DNA of 64,000 bases from an uncultured Tateyamaria sp. (GCF_947504105.1 NZ_CANNGP010000005.1:62001-126000), one strand, 5' to 3'; shown: positions 1-11,732, counted from the first letter of the stretch. Notes: generated from the sequence alone by a model not told the origin. Made by a program: numbers and translations.

Positions 1-1
1 C

Positions 2-1036
2 AGCCTGGCGCCCACATTGATTGGTTTTCTTGTCGTGCTGTTGGCGATTATTCCACTGTCGCTGATTTGGGGCGCGCGCGTGACCGATTTGACCGAGGTG
101 TGGGCGACCCTGCGCTCTGGTCTGACGATCGGCGACATGACCATTTCACCGGGTAGCTTCTTTACGCTCGTTGTTGTCTTCACCCTAGGTTACCTGATGA
201 CCCGAGGGATCCAAAGTGCGCTCAAGACCTCTGTCTTGCCCAAAACGAGGATAGATCCCGGCGGACAGGTCGCGATTGTATCGGGCTTGGGCTATGTCGG
301 CATTTTCCTGGCTGCGCTGATCGCGATCACGGCGGCAGGGATCGACCTTTCGAGCCTCGCCATTGTTGCGGGTGCCTTGTCTGTTGGCATCGGCTTTGGC
401 CTGCAGACCATCGTGTCAAACTTTGTTTCCGGCATCATCCTTCTGATCGAGCGCCCCATTTCCGAAGGGGATTGGATCGAAGTGGGTGGGCAGATGGGCT
501 ATGTCCGTTCGATCTCGGTCCGGTCCACGCGGATTGAGACCTTTGATCGCACGGACGTCATTGTCCCGAATGCGGACCTTATTTCCGGGACAGTGACCAA
601 CTTTACCCGTGGCAATACCGTGGGCCGTGTCATTATCCCTGTAGGTGTCGCGTATGGCACGGATACGCGCCGGGTCGAGGCTGTGCTCAAGGAGATTGCT
701 GATGCGCACCCCATGGCGCTGGCCAATCCGCCGCCCGCAGTTCTGTTCATGGGATTTGGCGCCGATAGTCTGGATTTCGAAATCCGTATCATTCTGCGCG
801 ATGTGAACTGGATGTTGGCCGTCAAGAACGAGATCAATCACCAGATCGCGGCGCGGTTCGAGGAAGAGGAGATCGAGATACCCTTTGCCCAGCGGGACGT
901 ATGGTTGCGCAATCCCGAGGTATTGCAACCCGGGCGCAAGGCTGAAAAAGCGCCAAAGACGGTCCCAACCGTAGAGCATCTGGACGAAAACGACATGGAC
1001 CCTGATACGCCTGCCGAAGATGGAGATGGCAAATGA
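2..1036 (+). CDS. MscS-family mechanosensitive channel, C-terminal part (5' end outside window)
   Basis: The reading frame is open from the window edge, so the true start lies upstream. The visible part has hydrophobic helices, then a typical MscS pore and beta-domain block: a Gly/Ala-rich pore helix ([12 protein letters not shown]), the [12 protein letters not shown] stretch and the [14 protein letters not shown] motif. Such proteins sit in the inner membrane and release solutes on osmotic downshock. Roseobacter members often carry a long periplasmic N-terminal region, which would be the missing part. The C-terminal tail is acidic and probably disordered. The last four bases overlap the next start (ATGA), so the two genes are probably co-transcribed. 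Confidence 0.9.
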   Translation, partial: SLAPTLIGFLVVLLAIIPLSLIWGARVTDLTEVWATLRSGLTIGDMTISPGSFFTLVVVFTLGYLMTRGIQSALKTSVLPKTRIDPGGQVAIVSGLGYVGIFLAALIAITAAGIDLSSLAIVAGALSVGIGFGLQTIVSNFVSGIILLIERPISEGDWIEVGGQMGYVRSISVRSTRIETFDRTDVIVPNADLISGTVTNFTRGNTVGRVIIPVGVAYGTDTRRVEAVLKEIADAHPMALANPPPAVLFMGFGADSLDFEIRIILRDVNWMLAVKNEINHQIAARFEEEEIEIPFAQRDVWLRNPEVLQPGRKAEKAPKTVPTVEHLDENDMDPDTPAEDGDGK

Positions 1037-1752
1037 CAATCCCCTTGTTCCGTGAAGATGCCTATACCCGTGATGTCAACGGTGTGGTGATGGGCCATAC
1101 GCCCGAGGGAGGGATCGTTCTGGATCAATGCGTGTTTTACCCCACCGGCGGCGGACAACCCGGCGACAGCGGAACACTGAGCTGGAATGGTGGCGCTTTG
1201 AATATCGCAACAGCGATCAAGGGGGATCAAGAGAGCATTGTGCTTGTTCCGGCTGAGCCGCGCGCGTTACCCCCGGTCGGCACCACTGTCATGCAAAGCC
1301 TGGATTGGGAACGCCGCTACGCCCACATGCGTGTGCATACAGCGCTTCATCTCTTGTCTGTGGTGCTGCCCTTTGGTGTGACCGGCGGCTCCATCGGGGC
1401 AGGGCGTGGGCGGCTAGATTTTGATATGGCCGACGCGCCCGAAGACCGTGACAGCCTTGAAGAGAGGTTGAATGCCCATGTGACCAGTGACATGCGTGTC
1501 AGTGCCGAGTGGATCACCGAAGCAGAGCTGGATGCCGATCCAAGCATGGTCAAGACATTGTCGGTGCAGCCTCCGCGCGGTGCAGGCGAGATTCGCCTGA
1601 TCCGTATCGGTGAAGGTGACACGACCGTTGACCTGCAACCCTGCGGTGGCACCCATGTCGCCCGTACCGGCGAGATCGGCGCACTGCGTATCGGCAAGAT
1701 CGAAAAGAAAGGGCGGATGAACCGCCGTGTCTATCTGCATTTGGATGGCTGA
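1033..1752 (+). CDS. Alanyl-tRNA editing protein, AlaX type (mischarged Ser-tRNA(Ala) deacylase)
   Basis: This 239-residue protein matches the stand-alone editing domain of alanyl-tRNA synthetase, which hydrolyses Ser- or Gly-tRNA(Ala) in the cytosol. The zinc-binding residues are visible: HTALH (His102, His106) and CGGTH (Cys204, His208). An N-terminal GGGQPGD loop of the AlaRS beta-barrel is also present. The length fits the medium AlaX-M class. The start overlaps the stop of the MscS gene by four bases. A tRNA gene follows, but for serine. The family call is firm; exact substrate preference is inferred. Confidence 0.92.
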   Translation: MTIPLFREDAYTRDVNGVVMGHTPEGGIVLDQCVFYPTGGGQPGDSGTLSWNGGALNIATAIKGDQESIVLVPAEPRALPPVGTTVMQSLDWERRYAHMRVHTALHLLSVVLPFGVTGGSIGAGRGRLDFDMADAPEDRDSLEERLNAHVTSDMRVSAEWITEAELDADPSMVKTLSVQPPRGAGEIRLIRIGEGDTTVDLQPCGGTHVARTGEIGALRIGKIEKKGRMNRRVYLHLDG

Positions 1753-1809
1753 AAAAATCACGCGCTACCCGCTTGCATCCCCATACCTTCATTCGATAGA
1801 GACGGCGGT

Positions 1810-1899
1810 GGACAGGTGGCCGAGTGGTCGAAGGCGCGCGCCTGGAAAGTGCGTAGGCGGGAGACCGTCTCGAGGGTTCGAATCCCTTCCTGTCCGCCA
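1810..1899 (+). tRNA. tRNA-Ser (anticodon GGA)
   Basis: A 90-nt class II tRNA. The acceptor stem pairs GGACAGG with CCTGTCC, followed by discriminator G and an encoded CCA end. The D-arm has the usual GCCGAGTGGTC block. The anticodon loop CTGGAAA gives anticodon GGA (codons UCC/UCU). There is a long variable arm and a TTCGAAT T-loop. All arms pair. Confidence 0.97.
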
Positions 1900-2058
1900 C
1901 CCTTACCCGAGTTTACCATTTACGGTTGCGGTGTCTGTTGTTCAGCGCGGGTAAGCGACCGAAATTCGTTTGCCGGTTTGGCTGCAATCACGTCTGGTTT
2001 GATTGATTTCGCCACCTTGCCGCTTAGGTTGGTTGGCAAGCAAGGACGTACGAGGCAC

Positions 2059-3390
2059 ATGACCGATCATTCAAACCTGTCGCGTCCGCTGGCGGTGCCC
2101 GCGGGCCGTGCATCGCGCCTTGGCCGCATGGGGTCGCTTGCTGCGGGCGTGGCAGGACGTATGGCAGTTGATGGCGTGCGGCAGTTGGGGCAGGGCCGCC
2201 GCCCCGCAGCGCGTGAATTGCTACTGACGCCTGCAAACATGCGACGCATTGCGGATGAGCTGGCGCGCATGCGTGGCGCGGCCATGAAGATCGGCCAGCT
2301 GGTGTCGATGGATACGGGCGATGTGCTTGCTCCCGAATTGGCAGATATCATGGCGCGGTTGCGTGCGGATGCGGATTTCATGCCGCCACAACAGTTGCGC
2401 GACGTGCTCGACGCGGCATGGGGCGCGGGGTGGCGCAGGCGGTTTGCGCGATTTGATGTTCGACCCATTGCGGCTGCGTCGATTGGACAAGTGCACCGGG
2501 CGCAGTTGCCGGACGGCACCGAGCTGGCAATAAAGGTGCAATACCCCGGTATCGCCCACAGTATCGATAGCGATGTCGCGAATATTGGCCGCTTGATCCG
2601 CTTGTCGGGTTTGATGCCCGAGGGATTTGCACTGGATCCATATCTGGATGAAGCCCGTATGCAATTGAAGGAAGAGGCAGATTATCTGGCTGAGGCGGCG
2701 CATCTTGAGCATTTCGCCAATCTGTTACAGGACGATCCGCACCTGACCCTGCCGCGTTTGTATGCACCGTTGACGTCACGAAAGGTCCTTGCGATGACCT
2801 TCGTTCCGTCGGACGGGATAGAGAGTGTTGCAGGCATGCCGCAAGAAACACGTGACAACGTCATGTGCGTCTTATGCAATCTGATGCTGCGCGAACTGTT
2901 TGCGTTTGGCACCATGCAGACCGACCCAAACTTTGCGAATTACAGATATGATCCGGTAACTGGGCGCGTCGTGCTTCTGGATTTCGGGGCGACCCGCACC
3001 GTACCACGCACGCTTGCAGAACAGATGCGCGCCTTGATGCAAGCCGGGTTGGGAAATGACCGTGCTGACGTAGCGAACATAGTGGAGATGATGGGGCTGG
3101 TACCCGAAACGGTCGCAGAGCGGTTTCGCACTCGTATCCTCGATATGATCATGTCTGTCTTCGCCGAAATCCGCGCGGCGCCGCTGCTCGACCTTGCAAC
3201 ATCGGACCTGTATCGACGCTTGCAGCGCGAAGGGGAAGCGCTGGCTGCGGACGGTTTTGTCCCGCCACCGATGCCGATGGATCTGCTGTATATTCAGCGC
3301 AAGGTCGCTGGCATGTTTTTACTGGCGAGCCGATTGCGCGCGCGTTTGCCCATGGCAGCGTTTATGACTGCGTATACGGATCACGCATGA
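2059..3390 (+). CDS. ABC1/AarF/UbiB-family atypical kinase-like protein
   Basis: A 443-residue member of the ABC1 (ADCK/UbiB) atypical kinase family. The hallmark KIGQ motif (about residues 77-80) sits in the N-terminal extension. The Ala-rich loop AAASIGQVHRA and the ATP-binding Lys in AIKVQYPG (about 159) follow, then a DFGATR metal-binding motif. The usual catalytic-loop motif DPHPGN reads DPNFAN here. Family members support ubiquinone biosynthesis or lipid homeostasis. The ATG at 2059 is chosen because upstream in-frame sequence runs into the tRNA gene. The stop overlaps the next start by four bases, so it leads an export-type operon, which is unusual for a canonical ubiB. Confidence 0.85.
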   Translation: MTDHSNLSRPLAVPAGRASRLGRMGSLAAGVAGRMAVDGVRQLGQGRRPAARELLLTPANMRRIADELARMRGAAMKIGQLVSMDTGDVLAPELADIMARLRADADFMPPQQLRDVLDAAWGAGWRRRFARFDVRPIAAASIGQVHRAQLPDGTELAIKVQYPGIAHSIDSDVANIGRLIRLSGLMPEGFALDPYLDEARMQLKEEADYLAEAAHLEHFANLLQDDPHLTLPRLYAPLTSRKVLAMTFVPSDGIESVAGMPQETRDNVMCVLCNLMLRELFAFGTMQTDPNFANYRYDPVTGRVVLLDFGATRTVPRTLAEQMRALMQAGLGNDRADVANIVEMMGLVPETVAERFRTRILDMIMSVFAEIRAAPLLDLATSDLYRRLQREGEALAADGFVPPPMPMDLLYIQRKVAGMFLLASRLRARLPMAAFMTAYTDHA

Positions 3391-4058
3391 CGGCCTCAGA
3401 TCCAGTTCTGCAGTTTATTGGTGTCGAGAAATCCTTTGCCAACGGTGGTACAGCGGTACCGGTCTTGCGCGGTGTCGACCTCGCGCTTAACGCAGGTGAA
3501 ACACTCGCGTTGACCGGTGAGTCCGGCAGCGGCAAAAGCACGCTCTTGCATATTGCCGGTGGCCTTGAAACCGCTGATGCTGGCGTGGTGCGCGTGGCGG
3601 GCCAAGATCTGGCGCCGATGTCTGACAGCGCGCGTGCAGCGGTGCGATGCAACGATGTGGCGGTTGTCTTTCAACAGTTCAATTTGATCCCGTCGCTGAC
3701 CGTTGGCGACAACATCGCGTTTCAGGCGCGGCTGTCGGGGCGCGTCGACAGAGACTTGATTGACCGGATGTCGAATGAACTGGGTTTGGCTGATCAGTTG
3801 CGTAAATACCCCGAAGCGTTGTCTGGCGGTCAACAGCAACGCGTTGCCATTGCCCGTGCCATCGCTGCCCGTCCCAAAGTACTGCTTGCTGATGAACCGA
3901 CCGGCAACCTGGATGAAGGCACGGCAGCCGAAGTCATGGACCAGTTGCTGCGCCTCGTGGCAGATACTGGGGCAGGGCTGCTGTTGGTGACGCATTCTCC
4001 CACTATTGCCGCGCGTATGGACCGCGGCCTGCATCTAAGCCAGGGGAACTTGGTATGA
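3387..4058 (+). CDS. ABC transporter ATP-binding protein, LolD/MacB (AttE-like) type
   Basis: A 223-residue ATPase with Walker A GESGSGKS (44-51), signature LSGGQQQR, Walker B VLLADEPTG and the H-loop in LLLVTHS. The ADEPTGNLD sequence places it in the LolD/MacB/FtsE subclass, whose members work with FtsX-type permeases rather than classic importers or exporters. It overlaps the ABC1 gene and the permease gene by four bases each, so translation is coupled. Together with the next two genes it resembles the AttE-F-G-H arrangement known in Agrobacterium. The substrate is unknown. Confidence 0.93.
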   Translation: MTASDPVLQFIGVEKSFANGGTAVPVLRGVDLALNAGETLALTGESGSGKSTLLHIAGGLETADAGVVRVAGQDLAPMSDSARAAVRCNDVAVVFQQFNLIPSLTVGDNIAFQARLSGRVDRDLIDRMSNELGLADQLRKYPEALSGGQQQRVAIARAIAARPKVLLADEPTGNLDEGTAAEVMDQLLRLVADTGAGLLLVTHSPTIAARMDRGLHLSQGNLV

Positions 4059-6433
4059 CGCGAGCGTGTCTGGCCGCGTTGTTGTCACACTGGCGGTGCA
4101 ATCCTTTGCAGCTTTTTGCATTCCTGGCGGGTCTTGCGCTGGCAACGGCGCTGTGGTCGGGGGTGCAGGCCATCAATGCCGAAGCGCGGGCCAGCTATGA
4201 TGCTGCGGCCGCGACGCTGGGTGAGGGGCAATTTGATCAGATCGTGCCGCAGGCGGGCGAGAGTATCGCGCAACAAGACTTCGTGGCACTGCGGCGTGCG
4301 GGCTGGCTTGTGTCACCCGTGGTGGAAGGACGGCTGGACGGGGTCCGGTTGCTTGGTTTTGACCCCCTGTCATCCCCAGCCGGATTTGGGATTGGTCAAG
4401 TTGTCCAGACGGGTGATCTGGGTACATTCCTGACTCCCGGTAAGCTTTATGCAAATGCCGACACTGGCGTAAGGTTGCAGGTAGGAGTCGAAACTGTCAT
4501 CGATCCTGCTATCGCACCTGGGATCGCGGTGGGGGACATCGGTGTAGTGCAACAACTTCTCGGGCGTGATGACCTGTCGCGCCTACTGGTGCAGCCCGTA
4601 CAACCGATGGCAAGGCCCGACCTGGGCGATGTGGCCCCAGCCCTGCGGCTGCAACGCGCAAGCCAAACAGCGGATATGGGCGAGTTGACCGACAGCTTCC
4701 ACTTGAACCTGACGGCCTTTGGCCTGCTCAGTTTCGCGGTGGGCCTGTTTATCGTCTACAGTACGATCGGCCTTGCCTTTGAGCAGCGCCGGGGGGTGGT
4801 GCGAACCCTGCGTGCGCTTGGTGTTTCCTTGCCGCGTCTGATTGCGCTGATGCTGATCGAGGTTCTTTTGCTTGCGGTTGTCGGGGCGGGTCTTGGTGTT
4901 CTGCTCGGGTATCTAGTCGCCGCCGTCTTGTTGCCCGATGTCGCGGTCACCCTGCGCGGACTGTATGGGGCCGAAGTTGCCGGGGCGCTTCAGTTCAGGG
5001 CCTCATGGTGGGCATCGGGACTTGCCATTGCTGTTCTGGGAGCGGTTGCCGCTGCGAGCGTGCGGCTGTGGCAAATCGCACATATGCCTCTGTTGTCCAG
5101 CGCTCGACCCCGGGCATGGGCCATGACATCGGGTCGGGCACAAGGCATACAAGCTGTCGTCGCCTTTGCATTGCTGACCTGCGCCGCTGGCTTGGTATGG
5201 GCCGGGCAGGGGCTGGTTGCCGGATTTGCGCTGCTGGGTTGTTTTCTGATCGGGGCGGCGCTGGCCTTGCCCATCGTGGTGCGCCCCATTCTCAGGACCG
5301 CAGAGAATGCAGCCAGAACCCCGGTCAGCCGCTGGTTCTGGGCTGACACCCGCCAACAGCTACCGGGCCTGAGCCTTGCCCTGATGGCGCTCTTGCTCGC
5401 GATATCTGCGAATATCGGTGTTGCAACCATGGTGTCGAGTTTTCGCCTGACCTTTGTCGCTTTTCTGGATCAACGACTTGCGTCCGAGCTTTATGTCGAG
5501 GCTGCCGATACGGCACAGGCCACGATGATCGAGGCCGACATGGCGCGGCGCGGCATCACAGTCCTGCCATTGCTCGCGATTGAAACACAGATCGTCGATC
5601 AGCCAGTAAGACTGTTCGGTGTGCGTGTGGGCGCAACATATCGCGAAAACTGGGTGTTTCTGGACTCCGTGCCCGCGGCATGGGACCAGGTCGATGCGGG
5701 TGCCGCAGCCATCGTAAACGAGCAACTCGCGCGCCGTGCGAGCCTTTGGATCGGGGATATGGTCGACATTGCTCCGGACTATTCCGTGCCCATTGCAGCT
5801 ATCGTAGCGGACTATGGCAACCCGCAGGGGCAATTGATCGTGGGCGAGGCGCGGTTTCGGGACCAGTATCCCGAGGTGACACCGCGCCAATTTGGCATGC
5901 GCACCGATGATCCGAGGCAGGTCCGCGCCATCCTGACCCACGAAATGGGCGTGGCCGATGGTGCAATTACCGATCAATCAGCGCTCAAGGCCTTTTCGCT
6001 ACAGGTCTTTGACCGCACCTTTACCGTGACCGCTGCTCTGAATGTATTGACGCTGGCGGTTGCCGGTTTTGCCATATTGATGAGCTTGCTGACCCTCGCC
6101 GATCTGCGAGTGCCGCAACTGGCCCCGGTCTGGGCGCTTGGGTTGACCCGGCGGCGGATCGGTCAACTGGAACTGATCCGTGCTGTTGTATTTGCAGCGG
6201 TTGTATGTGCCTTTGCCCTGCCTGTCGGGCTTGGATTGACTTGGGTACTGTTGGCCATCATCAATGTCGAGGCGTTTGGCTGGCGCTTGCCCATGTTCCT
6301 GTTTCCCGCAGACTACGCACGTTTAGGACTGTATGCCCTGCTCGCCGCCATTGCCGCTGCGGCATGGCCCGCACTTCGATTGATGCGGACGCCTCCAAAT
6401 GCGCTGCTCAAAGTGTTTGCCCATGAACGTTAA
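4055..6433 (+). CDS. FtsX-family ABC permease, duplicated (AttF/AttG-like)
   Basis: A 792-residue inner-membrane permease. There is a transmembrane segment near residues 15-35 and a periplasmic domain, then a first group of helices around residues 225-350. A second half repeats the plan (helices near 440-460 and three near the C-terminus). This duplicated MacB/FtsX-fold layout suits pairing with the LolD-like ATPase just upstream. FtsX-type systems usually act on lipoproteins, lipids or periplasmic proteins by mechanotransmission, not by conventional transport. The stop overlaps the next gene by 11 bases. Confidence 0.9.
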   Translation: MTRACLAALLSHWRCNPLQLFAFLAGLALATALWSGVQAINAEARASYDAAAATLGEGQFDQIVPQAGESIAQQDFVALRRAGWLVSPVVEGRLDGVRLLGFDPLSSPAGFGIGQVVQTGDLGTFLTPGKLYANADTGVRLQVGVETVIDPAIAPGIAVGDIGVVQQLLGRDDLSRLLVQPVQPMARPDLGDVAPALRLQRASQTADMGELTDSFHLNLTAFGLLSFAVGLFIVYSTIGLAFEQRRGVVRTLRALGVSLPRLIALMLIEVLLLAVVGAGLGVLLGYLVAAVLLPDVAVTLRGLYGAEVAGALQFRASWWASGLAIAVLGAVAAASVRLWQIAHMPLLSSARPRAWAMTSGRAQGIQAVVAFALLTCAAGLVWAGQGLVAGFALLGCFLIGAALALPIVVRPILRTAENAARTPVSRWFWADTRQQLPGLSLALMALLLAISANIGVATMVSSFRLTFVAFLDQRLASELYVEAADTAQATMIEADMARRGITVLPLLAIETQIVDQPVRLFGVRVGATYRENWVFLDSVPAAWDQVDAGAAAIVNEQLARRASLWIGDMVDIAPDYSVPIAAIVADYGNPQGQLIVGEARFRDQYPEVTPRQFGMRTDDPRQVRAILTHEMGVADGAITDQSALKAFSLQVFDRTFTVTAALNVLTLAVAGFAILMSLLTLADLRVPQLAPVWALGLTRRRIGQLELIRAVVFAAVVCAFALPVGLGLTWVLLAIINVEAFGWRLPMFLFPADYARLGLYALLAAIAAAAWPALRLMRTPPNALLKVFAHER

Positions 6434-7463
6434 AGTACTGATCCTTCTGATGTTTTGGCCCCTTGCTGCGCTGGCGCAGGGCTTTGCGGGTCTTGGTTCC
6501 GATGCCGAAGGTTTCGCTATGCCGCAGCCCGACCCGCAGTTCGACTTTCCTGTCGATCATGGCCCACATCCCGACTATCGGATCGAATGGTGGTATCTAA
6601 CGGCCAACATGCAGGCCGCCGACGGTACCCCATACGGCTTGCAATGGACGTTGTTCCGCTCAGCTTTGGCTCCGGGCGAGGTCGACGGTTGGGCGTCGCC
6701 ACAAATCTGGTTTGCCCATGCAGCGGTGACCACACCCGATGGACACTTTGCGACTGAACGTTTTGCACGCGGCGGTTTGGAACTGGCCGGAGTGCAAGCC
6801 GACCCGTTTCGCGCGTGGATCGATGAGTGGGTCATGGAAGGACCAGATCTGGATACGCTTAAGTTAAGCGCACAGGGCCCGGACTTTGGCTACAACATGA
6901 CAATGCATGCGGACGGGCCACTGGTTTTTCAAGGGCAGGGCGGATATTCGGTCAAATCTGCGGACGGGCAGGCGAGTTACTATTATTCGCAGCCGTTCTA
7001 TCGGATCACCGGCACCCTGATGTTGCCGACCGGATCGGTACAGGTCACGGGTAACGCGTGGTTAGATCGTGAATGGTCTTCGCAACCACTGTCCGAGACA
7101 CAATTGGGTTGGGACTGGTTTTCATTGTCTTTCGATAGCGGTGACAAGCTGATGGGCTTTCAGCTGCGTCAACGCGATGGAACGCTGTATAACGCGTCGA
7201 CCTGGATTGAGGCGGATGGCGGCACGACAGCATATCCGGATGGTGCCTTTACTGCTGAGCCAATTGTGCGAAGCGCTGTAGCCGGACGCGAAGTGCCGAC
7301 GACTTGGCGGGTCCAATTGCCAGACAGAGGCGTTGATGCTGTGGTGGCGGCGATGAATACAAACGCTTGGATGCCGCTAACCATTCCTTATTGGGAAGGG
7401 CCCGTAACAATCACCGGCAGCCATTCGGGCGTGGGGTATCTGGAGATGACAGGCTATGAGTGA
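6423..7463 (+). CDS. Secreted AttH/CrtC-like lipocalin-fold protein
   Basis: A 346-residue protein with a clear signal peptide (MNVKVLILLMFWPLAALA), so it is exported. The mature part has the IEWWYLTANM motif, a later WLDREWSSQPL motif and WDWFSLSF, typical of the AttH/carotenoid 1,2-hydratase-like family with two lipocalin-like halves. The start at 6423 is chosen because it is the start that gives the signal peptide; it lies inside the end of the permease gene. The tight linkage implies that the ABC system and this periplasmic protein act together, as in AttEFGH. Enzyme activity is not shown by the sequence. Confidence 0.85.
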   Translation: MNVKVLILLMFWPLAALAQGFAGLGSDAEGFAMPQPDPQFDFPVDHGPHPDYRIEWWYLTANMQAADGTPYGLQWTLFRSALAPGEVDGWASPQIWFAHAAVTTPDGHFATERFARGGLELAGVQADPFRAWIDEWVMEGPDLDTLKLSAQGPDFGYNMTMHADGPLVFQGQGGYSVKSADGQASYYYSQPFYRITGTLMLPTGSVQVTGNAWLDREWSSQPLSETQLGWDWFSLSFDSGDKLMGFQLRQRDGTLYNASTWIEADGGTTAYPDGAFTAEPIVRSAVAGREVPTTWRVQLPDRGVDAVVAAMNTNAWMPLTIPYWEGPVTITGSHSGVGYLEMTGYE

Positions 7464-8010
7464 TCTGGGCAATCTTGCCGCGTTCCTAGACGAAGGTTGG
7501 CGGCACTTGCAGCAGGGTGTTGCAGACAGCCAGTCGCCGGCGCGTTATCCGACCTTTGCTACGGTGTCACCCGAGGGCCTTCCCGAAGCCCGAACAGTTG
7601 CGCTGCGCCATGCCGCACAAGCCGAGGCTGTCGTCGAAGTACATACAGATATCCTTACGCCAAAAGTCAAAGCGCTGAAAGCATCGCCCAGGGCCGCGAT
7701 TCACGTTTGGATACCTCGATCACAGGTTCAGATTCGTCTGACAACAACTGCCGAAATTCTGACAGGCAAAGCGGCGGAGGATGCTTGGGTGCAAGTGCCG
7801 CCAACCTCTCGCGTATCCTATGGTACGATGCCTGATCCGGGCACGCCTATCAAAGAGGTGTTTGGCTATAAAAAACCGCCTGTGCGCGACAGGTTTGCAG
7901 TGTTGCACTGCAGGGTGGATCATATTGATCTGGTGCATTTGGGAGAGAGGCACCGCCGCGCCGAATATGTTCGGAGCGATGGGTGGCGCGGTACGTGGTT
8001 AGCGCCCTAA
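7456..8010 (+). CDS. Pyridoxamine 5'-phosphate oxidase-family (FMN-binding split barrel) protein
   Basis: A 184-residue protein with the PNPOx-like fold pattern: SPARYPTFATVSPEGLPEART near residues 22-42, then a strand with KVKALKASPRAAIHVW, and a C-terminal REHRRAEY-like end (ERHRRAEYVR). Such proteins bind FMN and may reduce or oxidise small substrates; many are uncharacterised. It is shorter than true PdxH and lacks its full C-terminal domain, so PLP synthesis is doubtful. The start overlaps the AttH-like stop by eight bases, so it is the last gene of the operon beginning at 2059. Confidence 0.8.
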   Translation: MSDLGNLAAFLDEGWRHLQQGVADSQSPARYPTFATVSPEGLPEARTVALRHAAQAEAVVEVHTDILTPKVKALKASPRAAIHVWIPRSQVQIRLTTTAEILTGKAAEDAWVQVPPTSRVSYGTMPDPGTPIKEVFGYKKPPVRDRFAVLHCRVDHIDLVHLGERHRRAEYVRSDGWRGTWLAP

Positions 8011-8095
8011 GGCGGGTTCCAATTGCAATCGCGGTTCAACTTGTGAACGACCTTGATCCGGATCCGAACACAGATCCTTCAACAGAACACGACCT

Positions 8096-8533
8096 CTAAT
8101 CTTCGTCGTCAATGGACGGCAACAACCTGACGATAACCCCCATCAGAAGCGCAGTGCTGATCCCAAAGGTCAGCAAGCCCGTGATTGCAGCGAACGTACC
8201 AAAAATGCGCAGTCCCGGATCAAGCAGCAGATCACCGTATCCCAGGGTCGTGTATGTGGCTGTCGAAAAGTAAATGCTGGTCGGAAAGTCATCGAAAGCA
8301 TTCATCGCGAAAAAGGCAAGGGCCCACGACCAAACCTGAAGCGTGTGCGCAATCAGGAGTATAAGAACATTGAGGCCGGTGATGATCAGTGTCCGCAAAC
8401 CTGAGCCGGATCGTTCCAGCCAATCTGCCATGTGCGATAGAAAAGGAACAAGGATTGCGACGACGCCCACGTGGATCAGGGCGCACATGGTCAGGAGGGT
8501 GCTGCCAAGAAGGATTTGGGACGCAGCGGTCAT
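8096..8533 (-). CDS. Small two-pore-helix-type potassium channel protein
   Basis: A 145-residue membrane protein. It has an N-terminal helix (about 7-32), a second helix (about 45-75), a pore loop with the K+ selectivity filter TTLGYGD, and a last helix (about 108-135). The layout fits the ion channel 2 (KcsA-like pore) family without a cytoplasmic regulatory domain. It is probably an inner-membrane K+ channel subunit that assembles as a tetramer. It is transcribed alone, convergent with the PNPOx-like gene. Confidence 0.85.
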   Translation of the reverse strand: MTAASQILLGSTLLTMCALIHVGVVAILVPFLSHMADWLERSGSGLRTLIITGLNVLILLIAHTLQVWSWALAFFAMNAFDDFPTSIYFSTATYTTLGYGDLLLDPGLRIFGTFAAITGLLTFGISTALLMGVIVRLLPSIDDED

Positions 8534-8642
8534 GAGTGGCCTTTCGGAGGATCACAGTCAGATTTCCGCACTGTGCAACCTGACGTGAGCAGGCTCAAGG
8601 CCCGCAACGATACCGTTTTCACAGAACAGCGATGGGGTGTGA

Positions 8643-9026
8643 TTAACTGCCAAGCAGAAGGGTTCGACAGGTCGAAAGATGCTGGTCGGCGACGCGTCGC
8701 GCCATTGTGGCGCGATCTGGTCGTGTTCCAAAACTTGACTGCTGCAACAGCGCAGCGTGTGCAAGCTTCACTTCAATTCTGTGGCTCAGGATCGCACGAC
8801 CTTGACCGGGTGCAAGGGATGCATCGGTCAAACTGACAAAGGATGCGCGGTCTTGTTCAAATGCGTTTGCAGCCGGGTCGTTCAGTAGCCACGCATGCTC
8901 CATTTCGGCCGAGAAACGGCCAGCGCATTCGGCGAAGGAGAACGCGATGTCACTGTCGGCGGCCGCCTGTTCGATCCCGCTGGCCATAACGACGAGCGCA
9001 GCGCACATCGTTTGTATTCTGCTCAT
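8643..9026 (-). CDS. Small secreted hypothetical protein
   Basis: I do not recognise a family. The 127-residue product from the ATG at 9026 has a likely signal peptide (MSRIQTMCAALVVMASGIEQAAA), so it is probably periplasmic. The mature part has two cysteines, one in FAECAGRFSAEMEH and one near the C-terminus (LSTCRTLLL), which could form a disulfide. An upstream in-frame start at 9122 exists but would bury the signal peptide. It stands alone between the channel gene and icd. Confidence 0.6.
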   Translation of the reverse strand: MSRIQTMCAALVVMASGIEQAAADSDIAFSFAECAGRFSAEMEHAWLLNDPAANAFEQDRASFVSLTDASLAPGQGRAILSHRIEVKLAHAALLQQSSFGTRPDRATMARRVADQHLSTCRTLLLGS

Positions 9027-9375
9027 AGATTGAGCATTGCCGTGAAAATGCTGTGCGTCAACTGTGCGGAATATAAAGAATGGCCGCACTTTTACCGATC
9101 CTACGCGGCGCGGACACTCCAAAGGCTCATCTGCTCCACTTTGAAATGCGGCATGTCCGTTGCCACATGTAGGGGATTCAGCGAGTTTTTGATATTTTAC
9201 ACCGGCATTCCATCGTAATATCTGCGCTCAAGACGTGGGAAACGGATACAATTGTCGCGCTTGCGTGACTGGCATTGAGCCTTGGTCCATGACCCGTTAT
9301 CTGCACGGCATACCATGGTGTGCAGAACTCTGTATCGCGCGCCCCTCTTGTCTGAAACAAGCGAAAGACTGCCTT
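9027..9375. other. 349-bp intergenic region upstream of icd
   Basis: I see no convincing gene here. It must hold the promoters for the small secreted protein (minus) and for isocitrate dehydrogenase (plus). A weak inverted repeat, GATATT at 9191 with AATATC ending at 9222, is the only symmetric element I found. The reading frame of icd continues open upstream to 9235, but that extension has no resemblance to the enzyme. Confidence 0.5.
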
Positions 9376-11601
<2,226 letters not shown>

Positions 11602-11608
11602 CACCCAT

Positions 11609-11638
11609 GCACCGCCGGACGTGTATGTCCGGCGGTGC
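11609..11638 (+). terminator. Rho-independent-type terminator after icd
   Basis: A perfect 12-bp stem (GCACCGCCGGAC with GTCCGGCGGTGC) and a 6-nt loop begins 8 bases after the icd stop. Only a short T-run follows. Confidence 0.8.
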
Positions 11639-11714
11639 TTCCACCTTGCAGTATTCAGGATGTGAATGCTGCACTCGCGGAAGCCCCCAAAATTGAGACG
11701 TTATCGCATCACAT

Positions 11715-11732
11715 CTTTCGAATATTCGAAAG
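11715..11732. promoter_or_regulatory. 18-bp perfect palindrome, candidate operator of the sulfonate genes
   Basis: CTTTCGAATATTCGAAAG equals its own reverse complement. It lies about 110 bp before the hpsN start in the only gap between icd and the sulfonate genes, a suitable place for a dimeric regulator. No regulator gene is adjacent. That it is an operator is inferred. Confidence 0.5.

Noticed and set aside
1816..2058. Long frame across tRNA-Ser into the ABC1 gene
   Set aside because: It would translate the tRNA gene; the family N-terminus fits the ATG at 2059.
9235..9375. Upstream extension of icd
   Set aside because: The reading frame is open but the sequence has no likeness to monomeric IDH, whose N-terminus matches the ATG at 9376.
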